Shown in pieces: positions 22,810-33,139 of a stretch of 64,000 bases of DNA (the stretch's first letter is position 1; every line of letters starts with the position of its first letter). A program made the translations under genes and the position numbers. This stretch comes from Emydura subglobosa (Eukaryota; Chordata; Testudines; Chelidae), in NCBI GenBank assembly GCA_007922225.1, contig ML679941.1, forward strand, positions 60,359,079-60,423,078, given 5' to 3'. A model generated the notes under the pieces. The model had not been told where the DNA came from. It saw only the letters and a list, made by a program, of their open reading frames with translations, and made no database searches.

Positions 22810-24650
22810 CGGAAGAGAAGGCTGAAATCATGATAGAGTCAAAAAGAAGAGGACAGAGAAGCAAGATCAGAAACGTCCAGAAGCTTAATGCTTAAATTTT
22901 AATGCTGCAAATGTTGTACTATAATATGACTAGCTTTTTAAAGGTAGGAGAAGATATTTAATGAGATTACAGTATGAGAGAGGGATGTTGTACAGTTTTA
23001 GTCCATACTAGGAACTGCTGACAGATACTGAGCCAGGCTTCATGCAAATCAATGTAGAAACACTTAGAACCTATCTAATAATCATTATGCACTGTTGCAT
23101 CCATTGTAAAAGATCCATTTTGAGTGCTTTCAGCTAAGAAATCTGAGAACTGCAGAGCTATTTTTCACAAATTACTCAGCTATCGAGCACCTGCAACTCC
23201 AGTGACTTCACTTGTACTTATTACTGTTCAATACAACTGAAAACCAGGCCCACATAATATATTTTTTGATACTCTGACTCCCACTTTATGTTGTTCTGAC
23301 TCCCATTTTATGTAATGGACCTTTTTAAAATAGTTGCATTGCATTTTAAACACAATTTAGCACTTTTTCTTAATTTTTAAATAAGGCTGTCTGACCTAGT
23401 TCTGACCAAAAAAAACAAAAAACCAAAAACCTGAATCTTTGTCTGAAATGTGAAAACTAACCAGATAGCTGAAAAAGCTGGTAACATTTACCCCCTTAAG
23501 TTAAACAAAAGAATAAATACATTTTGGGCTTTGATTTAAAGTTGACTGATGAGTCAATATAAATCTGGCAAAATGACAGTGTAGACTAAAAACATAGAAA
23601 TGGTACGACTGGAACTTCTAGAAAGAGACCTAAATTGAGCACAGTTTCTAAGTGGGCATAGATTCAGAAATCAAATTATTCAGGTAGAATAGCATTCCAG
23701 AGTGAAAGGCCTTTAATGTCAGGGTCAACACCATTAACTGAATCTATAAAGAAGCAGGAAGGCAATTAAGGCATATAAGGATTATATGTGAGAATTAGTT
23801 TTAATATGAAGAGGGTAGAGGCTAATAAACCGAATTTGCTGATGTCAGTGAAGACGTACCCTTAGTTTGCAAACAAAATGCTTCTGAAAGAAAGAATTGC
23901 TGGAGATAGCTGGTTTACAATTACATATAAATGCTAAACCATTGCTTTAAAGAAAGTGAAATGAAAATATCTCTCTCCTAATTATATTAATTTCCAGATC
24001 ATTTTAGCCATATGTTTTGCAAGCTTTCAGGACTGAATAGTAGTATAAACACAGGAATTGTACAGCAGTTATGTTTCTGTTGGGACATAAACAGAAGTGC
24101 AAAAAAATAAAAGGCAAAAAATATAAATAATGATGGGTGTTAAAAAGATTGTAATTATTCTGACTTTTATATTTATAATTAAAAGCCCAAAGAATAAGCT
24201 AAATAAATAAGGCATTTCAATGAGAATAAAATGTTTTGAATGTATTATTTTTAAATGTTTTTTTAAAATTCCCTGCAGATTACAGATTGTGCAGCTGAGT
24301 ATTTGTATTGCAAAGTATTTGGCTTTAGAATTTAGTAAGCAAAGTTCTCTAGTCTTCTGAGTTCTCTAGTAACCCTAATTACTTCATCCTACTCTTTATT
24401 TGTGTTTGCTATTAAGTCAAAAGAGTACCAAGCTCTTTTTGTGTTATGATTATGCTTTTTACATTGGTATGTGTCTTGTATATTTGGCACATGACAAAGG
24501 ACTTTGGGGGCTTGTGATTCAAAGGCATGAAATTCAGGATATTGGGAACTCTCAAGCTTTCTCTTACCTTTGTCTGACTTACCAACTTTCTTCATTACAT
24601 ATATATTCTTGTTCCTCTCTCAAGGTTGTATTGCCACAAATATTTTGCGC
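22810..24650. other. AT-rich DNA, no gene
   Basis: No exon or RNA gene seen. Near 23,700-23,780 a phrase (aaaggcctttaatgtcaggg, tcaacaccatt) may be a diverged repeat related to that at 7.9 kb. Confidence 0.4.
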
Positions 24651-24654
24651 TTAC

Positions 24655-24760
24655 ACCGCCTTTTCACATTAAGTTCTCAAAGCACTTTACAAAGGTGAGT
24701 TATTAGTATCCCCAATTTACAGACGAGAAAATGGAGGGACAAGGAAGTCTGTGATGTGTA
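24655..24760 (-). repeat. MIR/L3-like old repeat fragment
   Basis: Contains tctcaaagcactttacaaag, attagtatccccaatttaca and gacgagaaaatggagggaca. This is the reverse of the familiar 'tgtaaaatggggataat...aaagcgctttgag' tail of ancient amniote SINE/LINE repeats. Confidence 0.65.
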
Positions 24761-24764
24761 CTAT

Positions 24765-25735
24765 GGATCTTAGAGCAAGTACTTACATTGGAAAAGACCT
24801 TGCTTAAGTCTTGGACTTCTATTTAGGAATAAGATTGATTCAGCATTGCCCTCTTCAGGGCCTTGCGGAAAGAGAGGGTGAGATATGAGAGAGTTGTAGG
24901 ATTTTTGAAGGTCAGCTATTAAATAACTAATCAAACCTTCCACATCTGATGACACTCCATTATCAATACAGCATATATAAACATCAGTGTAGTGTATAGC
25001 AGTGATCAGAAATTAATAAATCAGGGCGAAGCCATAACATTCACATCAACAATTTATGAGGGTGAGCAATAACATCTGGGAAGACTGGAATCTGTAATTC
25101 AGCACTTCATCATTTTATATAACAAACTGTCTGACTAAAGGAGTGAAAGGAAAACAGGAGTTCAGTGGTGATTTTGTCCTAATTTAAAATACCATCCTGC
25201 ACTGAATCATGCCATTACCCCCTGGCTGATTTTCAAAGAAAAAAATCTCAGAAAAACTTGGCTGTTAACCCAAAGAAGAATCCCTGAACAGGGGACACCG
25301 TCTGCAGGGGAATAGCCTTAAACTGATTGAGATTTTTCCGCTTATTGTGCAGCTGACTTCTGTGCAAAACAAATGCTGGTTGGTGTAACTACACCTGAAC
25401 TCCCTTCATTGGAACTTTTCTGGCTCCTTGGGCAGATTTAATTTGATTTACTATCCCCTTGACCTCTGTCTTTCTTTTTCCCCTCTCCACACTCCCTTGT
25501 ACCTAAATTCAACTGAAGGTCTCTGGACAGGGGGGGATCTACTATCAGATACTTGCTCTCATTAGCGGCGTATAGCTGTGTAGCTTCTCATATATTCATT
25601 TGTCTTTTAGAGGATGGTTCTCATTTCTGTGGCTTGCCCTCATCAGTTGTTTCCATCTGTCTCACAGTGCTTTCCTGATACAGACTCCACTTTCTATCTC
25701 TAACAATACACTTCCTAAATGCACCATGGCCAGAT
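24765..25735. other. Unique DNA
   Basis: No gene or repeat family recognised. Confidence 0.45.
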
Positions 25736-25738
25736 GCT

Positions 25739-25806
25739 TAGCTGGCATAAATCGACATGACTCCACTGAAGTCAGTGGAGCGACACCAATTTCCACTAGC
25801 TAAGGA
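25739..25806. repeat. Palindromic old repeat with CTCCACTGAAGTCAGTGGAG core
   Basis: The 20-bp core at 25,761-25,780 is an almost perfect palindrome. Outer arms agctggcataaatcg and ccaatttccactagctaagg are inverted relatives. It belongs to the 'lattice' of amniote repeats carrying ACTGAAGTCAGTGG. Confidence 0.7.
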
Positions 25807-26341
25807 TGTCTTAGTGTTTTCAGTGAGTGGATCCCCTATAAATTGTCAGTAGGGGGTGTGCATTTAACTTAAGAGAAGAAAAGAGGATAGAAGGTGGAGT
25901 GTTTTAGAAACACAAAAAATGGCATAGCTAAACAGGGCTTGTACTCATGCCGTCAGAACTTTTCTGAAATGCTGCCATTCTTGTTAACCAAAAGCTAACC
26001 CCATCTGCCAGCTCCTTCATCACTATCCCGGCTGCCCACAAACCAACATTTCTGAAAGTCACAACAAATAAGCAAAATAAATCAAACAAATAAACTAAGA
26101 TTACTGCAAGAAACTAACTATGTAATTTACTAACAGAAATGCATGCTTGTAATCCTAAGTAACAGAGTGATTGAATGACATTTTTTGAATCAGAGATGAA
26201 TACTTATTAATTTACCATTCTAAATGATCTGCTAAATAAGTTAACAATACCATCAATATCATTCACTTTATGAGGCATTCAGGGCACTTCCACTGCAGAT
26301 CCACCATCTTGTGTATCTAACTCTGTCTGTGGTATTACTAA

Positions 26342-28135
26342 GGCCATGTCTACACTACAAAATTAAGTTGACTCAAGTTACATTGACGTACAGCCACCAC
26401 AGTAATTAAACCATTTTTGCATGTCCACACTATGCTACTTGTGTCAGTAGTGAATATCCTCACTAGCAGTGTTTCCATTGATGCAGAGAGCAGTATACCA
26501 TGGGTAGTTATCCCACATTGCAGCTTGCCACCTTCTAGCACAGGATGTTTTGGGAAGGGTTTGAAATGCCTCATGGGGGCAAATGAGTCATGCAGGGGTG
26601 ACTGAGAACATGGATTCAGCATCCCATTATGCCATTTTCTCCATTCCATCATTCCATGGGCATCCAATTATGTTTTGTGCCTGTTCTCAAACGCCCCACA
26701 GTCTTGGACATCTGCCAGCTCTATGAGAAGCATGGATCCTGCCATGCTCTGCAGTATTGTTATGAGCGATATGAACACAGCACACCTGATCCTGCAGTAT
26801 TTCTAGAGCTGCGAGATGGAATATGACAGTGCCCTGCAGGTTGCCTTGCTGTGTGCCATGGAAAGAAATAATTCAAGATTATTGTTGGCATTCACGGAGC
26901 AGCTGAACACAGTGGACTGCCATTGCTGAGCCCAAGAAACAAGCAGTGAATGGTGGAATCACAAGCAGATATGGGATGATGAGCAGTGGCTGCAGAACAT
27001 TTGGATGCACAAGGTCACATTCATGGAACTGTGTGCAGAGCTCGCCTGAGCCCTCCAGCGCAGCAACACCAAAATGAGAGTTGCTTTCATGGTGGAAAAG
27101 CAAGTGGTGAATGCTGTATGGAAGCTTGCAATGCCCGATTGCTACTGATCAGTCAGGAATCAATTTGGAATTGGAAAATCCACTGTGGGGGTTTCTGTGA
27201 TACAGGTATGCTGGGCCATTAATTGTGTCCCACCATGAAGGATTGTAAATCTGGGCAATGTATGGGAAATAGTGGATAGTTTTGCAGCAATGGGGTTCCT
27301 GAACCATGGTGGGTGATAGATGGCATGCATATCCCTATTTTGGCACCAGACCACCTTGCAACAGAGTACATCAACAGAAAAGGCTACTTTTCTATGATAT
27401 TACGAACACTGGCGGATTACCAGTGACGCTTTACTGACATCAATGTGGGCTGCTCAGTGAAGGTGCATGACACTTACATCTTTAAGAATAAAGGACTGTT
27501 CAAAAAGCAGCAAGCAGGAACCTCTTTCCAGAATAGAGGATTACCACTGAGGATGTTGAAATGCCAGTAGTTATCCTGGGAATCCTAGCCTACCCCTACT
27601 CTCATCGCCCATGAAGACATAAACCAGCCACCTGAACAGCAGCAAGAAGTGCTTCAACAACAGGTTTAGCAGGTGCAGAATGACAGTTGAATGTGCCTTT
27701 GGCTGTTTGAAAGGCCACTGCCATTGTCTACACACAAGATTGGACTTCAGTGAACAAAATATCCCCATGGCCATCGCTGCCTGCTGTGTGCTTCATAATA
27801 TCTGTGAAGCAAAGGTGAAGAAATTTCTGCCGGGTGGTGCACAGAAATGGATCAGCTGTGTGCTGATTTCGAGCTGCCAAAAAGAGCTCATTGGGGAGCT
27901 GTACAAATCAGGGAGGCTTTGAAGGACCATTTTAACAATGAGTCACAGGAATGTGTGTTGCTGTAGCATGCATTGTCTTTTTGCACCCTGGTATAAACCT
28001 TGTAAGGAGAGCTGCATGTGTGCTAATAGAACATTGCAAATGCACCTATTGCTATTATCTGTGAATGATATCATCCTACCCATCATATGTTCCCAGTCAG
28101 TAGTTATCAGTCGTTCATATTACATTGCAAGGGCA
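26342..28135 (+). mobile_element. PIF/Harbinger DNA transposon, decayed, right end lost
   Basis: The left end, aaggccatgtctacactac, followed by aattaagttgactcaagtta, is the Harbinger terminus I associate with turtles. The interior carries a broken transposase of the HARBI1-type DDE nuclease family. No inverted copy of the left terminus was found downstream; the sequence instead runs into a CR1 fragment at about 28,130-28,141. The transposon is therefore either truncated or interrupted there. The 3' terminus is also absent beyond the CR1, which favours deletion. Confidence 0.82.
26640..27930 (+). pseudogene. Harbinger transposase pseudogene (HARBI1-like DDE nuclease)
   Basis: Family role: the nuclease cuts the transposon ends and joins them to target DNA. 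The catalytic surroundings are visible in separate frames. The first is IDGMHIPI, with its aspartate codon at 27,319. The second is KVHDTYIF, with the HD aspartate at 27,469. The third is MTVECAFGCLKG, with its glutamate at 27,689, then AACCVLHNICE at about 27,775-27,812, a hallmark of the family. Stops and frameshifts separate the three blocks, so no functional protein can be made. The N-terminal part is too decayed for me to define a start or DNA-binding domain. The normal partner is a Myb/SANT-like protein, and none is seen here. Confidence 0.85.
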
Positions 28136-29084
28136 TGCTGAGTGGGGTCCCGCATGTATCAGTTTTGGGTCTCATTCTGTTCGATACTGTCATAAATTAT
28201 TTAGATAATGGCATAGAGAATACACTTATAAAGTTGTGGATACCACTCTGGGAGGGGTTGCAAGTGATTTGGAGGATAAGATTAAAATTAAAATGACCTG
28301 GACAAACTGGAGAAATGATCTGAAATCAGTAGAATGAATGTAAAGTACTCCATTTAGGAAAGAACAATCAGTTGAACACACAAAAAATAGGAAATGACTC
28401 GCTAGGAAAGAGTACTGCAGAAAGGGATCTGGGGGTAATAGTGTATAACAAGCTAAATATGAGTCAACAGTGTACCACGGTTGCAAAAAAAGCAAACATT
28501 ATTTTGGAATGTACTAGCAGAAGTGTTGTAAGCAAGACACGAGAAGTAATTCTTCTGCTCTATTCTGCATTGATTAGACCTCAACTGGAGTATTGTGTCC
28601 AGTTCTGGGTGCCACATTTCAGGAAATATATGGACAAATGAAGGAAGTCCAGTGAAGAGCAACAAAAATGATTAAAGGTCTAGAAAACATGATCTATGAG
28701 GCAAGATTGAAAAAATTGGGTTTGTTTGTCTGGAGAAGGGAATACTGAGAGGGGACATGATGACAGTTTTCAAGTACATAAAAGGTTGTTACAAGGAGGA
28801 GGGAGAAAAATTGTTCTCCTTAACTTCTGAGGATAGATCAAGAAGCAATGGGCTTAAGCTGCAGCAAAGGCGGTTTAGGTTGGACATTAGGAAAAACTTC
28901 CTAACTGTCAGGGTAGCTAAGCACTGGAATGAATTGCCTAAGGAGGTTGTGGAATCTCCATCACTGGAGATTTTAAAAAACAGGTTAGACTAACACCTGT
29001 CAGGGACGGTAGATAATGCTTCATCCTGCCATAAGTGCAAGGGAGTGGACTAGATGATCTCTCGAAGTCCCTTCCAGTGCTACT
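28131..29084 (+). mobile_element. CR1 LINE fragment, turtle type, 5'-truncated
   Basis: The copy aligns, by recognition, with the last third of turtle CR1 ORF2 through its 3' UTR. Readable blocks are VLGLILFDTVI, LGKSTAERDLGVIVYNK, MSQQCTTVAKKANIIL and LIRPQLEYCVQFW. Downstream, near 28,870-28,990, it has FRLDIRKNFLTVRVAKHWNELP. It ends near ctcgaagtcccttccagtgc. At about 28,230 bases encoding the catalytic ADD box of reverse transcriptase are missing, and stops occur elsewhere. The terminal short repeat of CR1 is not recognisable. It starts where the Harbinger element stops. Confidence 0.9.
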
Positions 29085-29089
29085 ACTGG

Positions 29090-29505
29090 AAAAAACACTC
29101 TTTTTCCTATTTTTGTTTAATTTTTTAAACAGGCCATGATTTTTCAGATACTTCTCTGATGCCCATTATATCTCTTTCTATTCCAAACTTCTGTATTGTG
29201 ACAGTTCTCATTGCTGAGTGATCATTTAGATTAAGACCAAGTGATACAAGGTTAAATATGATCTGATTCTGCAGCCTATTCAGGCAGGGTCCCCCATGCA
29301 ATGACTGCATGATTAGGCTCCATTTAATTCTCTTTTACTGAAAAGGACTAATTCCTATTTTAAAAAATGAAAAGTTAACTTAATATATTAGAAGATAATT
29401 ATTGGCCCTGCATGGGTGCATTTATGCAGAAAATAACCACAATGCAGCTGACTATGCTTCATGAATTTTGTGGGAAGGATTAACTAGCCCTTCTGGTGAG
29501 ATGGG
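29090..29505. other. Unique DNA between repeats
   Basis: AT-rich; no gene or repeat recognised. Confidence 0.4.
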
Positions 29506-29509
29506 ACAT

Positions 29510-29656
29510 TTCTCCATGGATCCCGTGAGTTGGTCATGGAGGTCACGGATTCTGTGATTTTATGTGACCTCTGCAAATTCAGCCCCGGGCAGTGGGGGCT
29601 CCGCGTCCTTCCATGACTTTTACTAAAATTAACCATGACAAAACCTTAGCCTTAAT
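29510..29656. repeat. Turtle-type palindromic repeat fragment
   Basis: Words gaggtcacggattctgtgat, catgacttttactaaaat and caaaaccttagcctta match a common reptile fold-back repeat that normally carries 'gtcatg...ttttagtaaaagtcatgg' arms. Only one arm and part of the centre are clear. Confidence 0.5.
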
Positions 29657-29937
29657 CCAGAGCAATTCTTGTGGATTGCCTCTCCGTGCTTGTTGCAGGA
29701 CTTGTCTTTTCTTACGGCTGTAAGAATTCCTTTGGAACTTTGTTGCAATTCATTTAACTCTTTCACCCTCCTTCCCCTGAGAAGTGGAGGGGTAGATGTT
29801 CCGTGGGGGAGTGAGGTTTGCCTACAGTAATGGAGACATTAATCCTTGGCTAAATAATGTTTTGTTTATATAATGTAGAAAAGTCAAAGGCTCTTTTGAC
29901 TGGCCTAGAAGGGGAGCATGATGAAAATCCTTTACAA

Positions 29938-30412
29938 TTGACATTAAACTAGGGGGAGTGGTAAATACGCTGGAGGGTAGGGATAGGATACAGAATGATC
30001 TAGACAAATTGGAGGATTGGACCAAAAGAAATTGATGGGATTCAACAGGGACAAGTACAGAGTCCTACATTTAGGACGGAAGATGCCCATGCACTGCTAC
30101 AGACTAGGGACGGACTGGCTAGGCAGCAGTTCTGCAGAAAAGGACCTCAGGGTTACATTGGACAAGAAGCTGGATATGAGTCAACAGTGTGCCCTTGTTG
30201 CCAAGAAGGCTAACAGCATATTGGGCTGCATTAGTAGGAGCATTGCCAGCAGATCGAGGGAAGGGATTATTCCCCTCTATTTGACATTGGTGAGGTCACA
30301 TTTGGAGTACTGTGTCCAGTTTTGGGGCCCCCAACACAGGCAGGATGTGGAAAAATTGGAGGGAGTCCTGTGTAGGACAATGAAATGTGTGGGTGTGCCA
30401 GGGATGCAGCTT
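29938..30412 (+). mobile_element. CR1 LINE fragment, second subfamily, truncated at both ends
   Basis: The frame at 30,017-30,415 reads through a CR1 ORF2 segment: DKYRVLHLGRKMPMHCYRLG, SSSAEKDLRVTLDKKLDMSQ, AKKANSILGCISRSIASRSR and SHLEYCVQFWGPQ. The wording differs from the 28-kb copy and is closer to bird-like CR1. The 3' end breaks off after ggaaaaattggaggg and the 3' UTR is missing. The open frame is 132 codons, unusually long for a dead copy, but still only a fragment without catalytic residues. Confidence 0.88.
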
Positions 30413-30415
30413 TGA

Positions 30416-31770
30416 GTCTGTAAAATTATTGGCACTGAGATAGTCAGCTTTATTTTAAGTCATCAAGTAAATGATGTATAGAAAGCAGCGGGTGGGGTCT
30501 TTGGATCTGGAGACAGAATAACAGTTTTTATGGACACTCTGGAAGTAGGTGTCATTTTGGGTCTGAAATTTGTCAAATGCCACATTTCCCCAAGACTGTA
30601 GTTAGACTCTTGGGCTAAATTATGGCTGTTCCTCAGGGGTGCAAATAACCTCTCCCTGTGACCCCCTCATCACGGTCTAACACACCTGTACAAGAACCAG
30701 CCACACTTCAGCTGCTAGAACTGGGGAGTACAAGGGGAAGCTGTCTAGCCGTGATAGAACCAAAGGATGTGTATTTGAACTAAACAGGGGCAGGGCCATA
30801 GTTCTCCACTGGCAAACATCACTAGGGAAGCGTTGGGTGTGGGGAGAGCAGACTAAACTTTTTGCTGAAGATGTAGTAAGACTCATTGCTCATTGTACTT
30901 CTCAGGACATCTGTTATGACTATGACTTCCAGTATCATGATTATGATAATGACTTCCAGTATCATCATGCCCTCCTCCACTACTGCTGATGTGTGCCTCC
31001 TCATCCTTTCCTCTTCTCCCAAAGCTAGATGCCAGAATTTACACCTTCTATGTTAATACACACTAAATAAAAACAGGCAAATAGTTATGAAATACATTGC
31101 CATTTATTAAAGCTTTTATAGAATAATTGCAATCTTGTTATAGCCTGTACTGGCTAAACTGTGGTGTATAAAGTGTGGCTGAGGATTCACCTTTGCAACT
31201 GAAGTGGTACCTTTGACCAATGAAAAGGAAAGGTGTTATATTAATGCAACATTACTATTTATAGAATTTTGCTAATGAAATAACATTTTCCAGTTGGCAA
31301 TACTGAGAAACCTTGACACCCTGTGATTTACATGCAGTAATAATGTAATTTAGGCAGGAAAGAACCTTATTCATTTTTATCCATTATTTATATTTTAACA
31401 GCTAAATTTACATGTAGATCTGCCTCCATTTTCCCTTTGGAACTCCCGAGTAGCTCTTTATGTTATATTACACATTAGACAAAGAGGACAGATCTAATTA
31501 AAAGTTGAAGAAATGTGCTTCTGTTAATTGAATTTGTGTTACAGTTACATTTTGCAGACCAATGTTAATCAAAGCTCCTGTTCAGAGTGGACGGATCTGG
31601 GGAATTAAGTTAGCTGCTATATTTCCTTACCTGAAAATACCAATAAATTCTGCCCTGTGAAAAACCAAAGAACCCAATTATGGCGAATTTTGTTTGCAGC
31701 CATTGATTAGATTTTACTGCACACGAACTCCGCACAGCTGTAGGGCTGTAAAGCGCACATCCAGAAGGCA
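30416..31770. other. Unique DNA upstream of the CpG-rich region
   Basis: Mostly AT-rich. At 30,922-30,965 a 17-bp phrase (atgacttccagtatcat) occurs twice at 27-bp spacing, a small tandem duplication. No gene seen. Confidence 0.45.
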
Positions 31771-31776
31771 ATTTAG

Positions 31777-31793
31777 AAAAAAAAAAAAAAAAA
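31777..31793. repeat. Poly(A) tract
   Basis: About 17 A immediately before the GC-rich region. Confidence 0.9.
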
Positions 31794-32255
31794 GTATTAA
31801 AAAGGGGTCAGAGAAATGAACAAGTTCACCAGCTCGTTTTGCATCTGGGAAGCAACAACAGGCGCCTGCTCGGTTCTGTTTTTGGTTCCGAATCTTGCTC
31901 TTTTACTTTTATTAGTGCCTGCGGTTGCTGCTCACCTCTCTGCCCCATCCCCCACCCGCGGCTTCTCTCTCACTGTGCCTCTCTTTGTGGTCGGTAAATG
32001 CCACACTATAAATTGCCTGAGGTCCTGGAGGGTGGGAGGCGAATCAGGTCACACCGCCGCCTCTATTTCCATCGCACAGCTTGCAGCACTGCTCGGGGGT
32101 CATTCACTTTGCCAGTCCAGAGGACTGATGTGATGTCCTTGATTGTCATTCGCAGGGAACTCCCTCCCAGCCCCCTTGCCCGCTGGGGGGATAGAGACTA
32201 ACAGATCCCTGGGATGGGCGATGCCGGCTGAGCAGGGCCACCTATTATTAGCGCA

Positions 32256-32304
32256 GCCTGATTGGCTACTGGAGGCAGCATCCCCGCCTCGCGGCCAATC
32301 AGGC
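32256..32304. promoter_or_regulatory. Inverted pair of CCAAT boxes
   Basis: GCCTGATTGGC at 32,256-32,266 is the exact reverse complement of GCCAATCAGGC at 32,294-32,304. Both contain the NF-Y consensus core (CCAAT with CAG/CAR flank). Such boxes usually lie 60-100 bp upstream of the transcription start, which would put the start near 32,360-32,420. Confidence 0.6.
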
Positions 32305-32552
32305 AGCCAGAGCTGGGAGATGATGGGCCGCCTTTCACTGGAGGGATTCCTGGAGAAGCTGCAGTGTGGTGATGCTCTACAATCTGCACAGCCCCCAGGA
32401 TCTCTCCTCCTCCTCCGCCCAGCCAGCGGCGGCGGCTGAAACTTGACACCCAACACAAAGCGAGCCCACTGGGAGCAGGGGGCTATAGAAACCTGCTGGT
32501 GTATGTGGGAGGCCTGCCACACACACACACAAACACACCTTTTGTATTGCAG

Positions 32553-32652
32553 TCTCCTCCCATGGGAGGCATAGAGAGCGTGTGTGAATCCTACTAGACA
32601 AGGAGGCGAGAGCACTGAAGGACAAACAGACTCCTCCTGCCCTGGTTACCAG
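32553..32652 (+). other. Candidate non-coding or 5' UTR exon
   Basis: Bounded by an acceptor-like cttttgtattgcag ending at 32,552 and a strong donor, CCAG followed by GTAAGG, at 32,653. The 100-bp interval holds an ATG in good context (ccATGG at 32,562) that opens only 11 codons before TAG at 32,595. The exon would then be a 5' UTR with a small upstream frame, not main coding sequence. Alternatively the acceptor is fortuitous and the whole 32.4-32.65 kb segment is exon 1 with the same donor. Confidence 0.42.
32562..32597 (+). CDS. Possible upstream ORF in candidate 5' UTR
   Basis: A short frame of 11 codons (MGGIESVCESY) with a good Kozak context (ccATGG). If the exon is transcribed it could reduce translation of the main frame. 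It lies within the candidate exon 56 bp upstream of the donor. It has no known family and could be chance. Confidence 0.2.
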   Translation: MGGIESVCESY

Positions 32653-33139
32653 GTAAGGCAGTGGTGTCTGTGCTTCTGCTGCAACTGGATCTGTCGGCAA
32701 CGTTTTCTGTTTTGCAGTGACTTGGATTTTGTGTTTACCCGGGCGGGAGGGGGAGAATCAAGAGATGCCCAGAGAGAGAGGGAGGGAGACCCAGGTGGTC
32801 TATTGTGCGGGCGGCGATGTGAGCGCACATGTTCCTGTTACAGATGCTGGAAAACAGTTTGTCCGGTGTCTCCTGATTTGAACGCTGGGTTGAATTCTGG
32901 CAAACCTCACCCACCAAGTGTTTCTCCCTTCTCGGAGAAGGCTGCTTTCCAGTCATCTGGAAGGTGGCATGGGACGAAATAGGTGGAGGTGGGCCGGAGG
33001 GGAGGTGGGGGCGGAGGGGAGGGATTCTTCAGGCTATCCACTAAAGGAAACTGGAGGTAAAAAACTGAACCTAAAACAATCAAACTGCTTGCAAGTGGTG
33101 ACAATCAAATCCTCGAGCTCCTTCTGTCGGAGAGGGAAA

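Larger units (their letters stand above)
31830..33130 (+). promoter_or_regulatory. CpG-rich region, candidate promoter
   Basis: In an otherwise CpG-poor window this block has many CpGs (for example cccgcctcgcggcc, agcggcggcggctg and ggcgatgccggc), G/C boxes (gggggcggaggggagg near 33,007-33,025), a TATA-like tataaat at 32,007-32,013 and two CCAAT boxes at 32,261-32,265 (reverse) and 32,295-32,299 (forward). No repeat family is recognisable in it. This is how vertebrate CpG-island promoters and 5' UTR exons look. The plus strand is favoured by a splice donor at 32,653. The gene itself is unknown. Confidence 0.62.

Noticed and set aside
27680..27922. 80-codon frame as a functional HARBI1 gene
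   Set aside because: It holds only the last catalytic block. The upstream blocks are in other frames separated by stops.
28372..28993. Frames of 78-89 codons as host genes
   Set aside because: They are CR1 ORF2 segments.
30017..30415. 132-codon plus-strand frame as a host gene
   Set aside because: Its translation is CR1 LINE ORF2, so it is a mobile-element fragment.
31816..32133. 105-codon plus-strand frame that starts like a signal peptide (hydrophobic run LALLLLLVPAVAA)
   Set aside because: It lies in the GC-rich island where stops are rare, has no family resemblance, sits upstream of the likely transcription start and has no supporting splice site. Kept only as a chance frame.
32100..32982. 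Several overlapping frames of 60-171 codons on both strands
   Set aside because: They overlap each other in different frames in GC-rich, simple-repeat-containing DNA. None shows motifs, so they reflect base composition.
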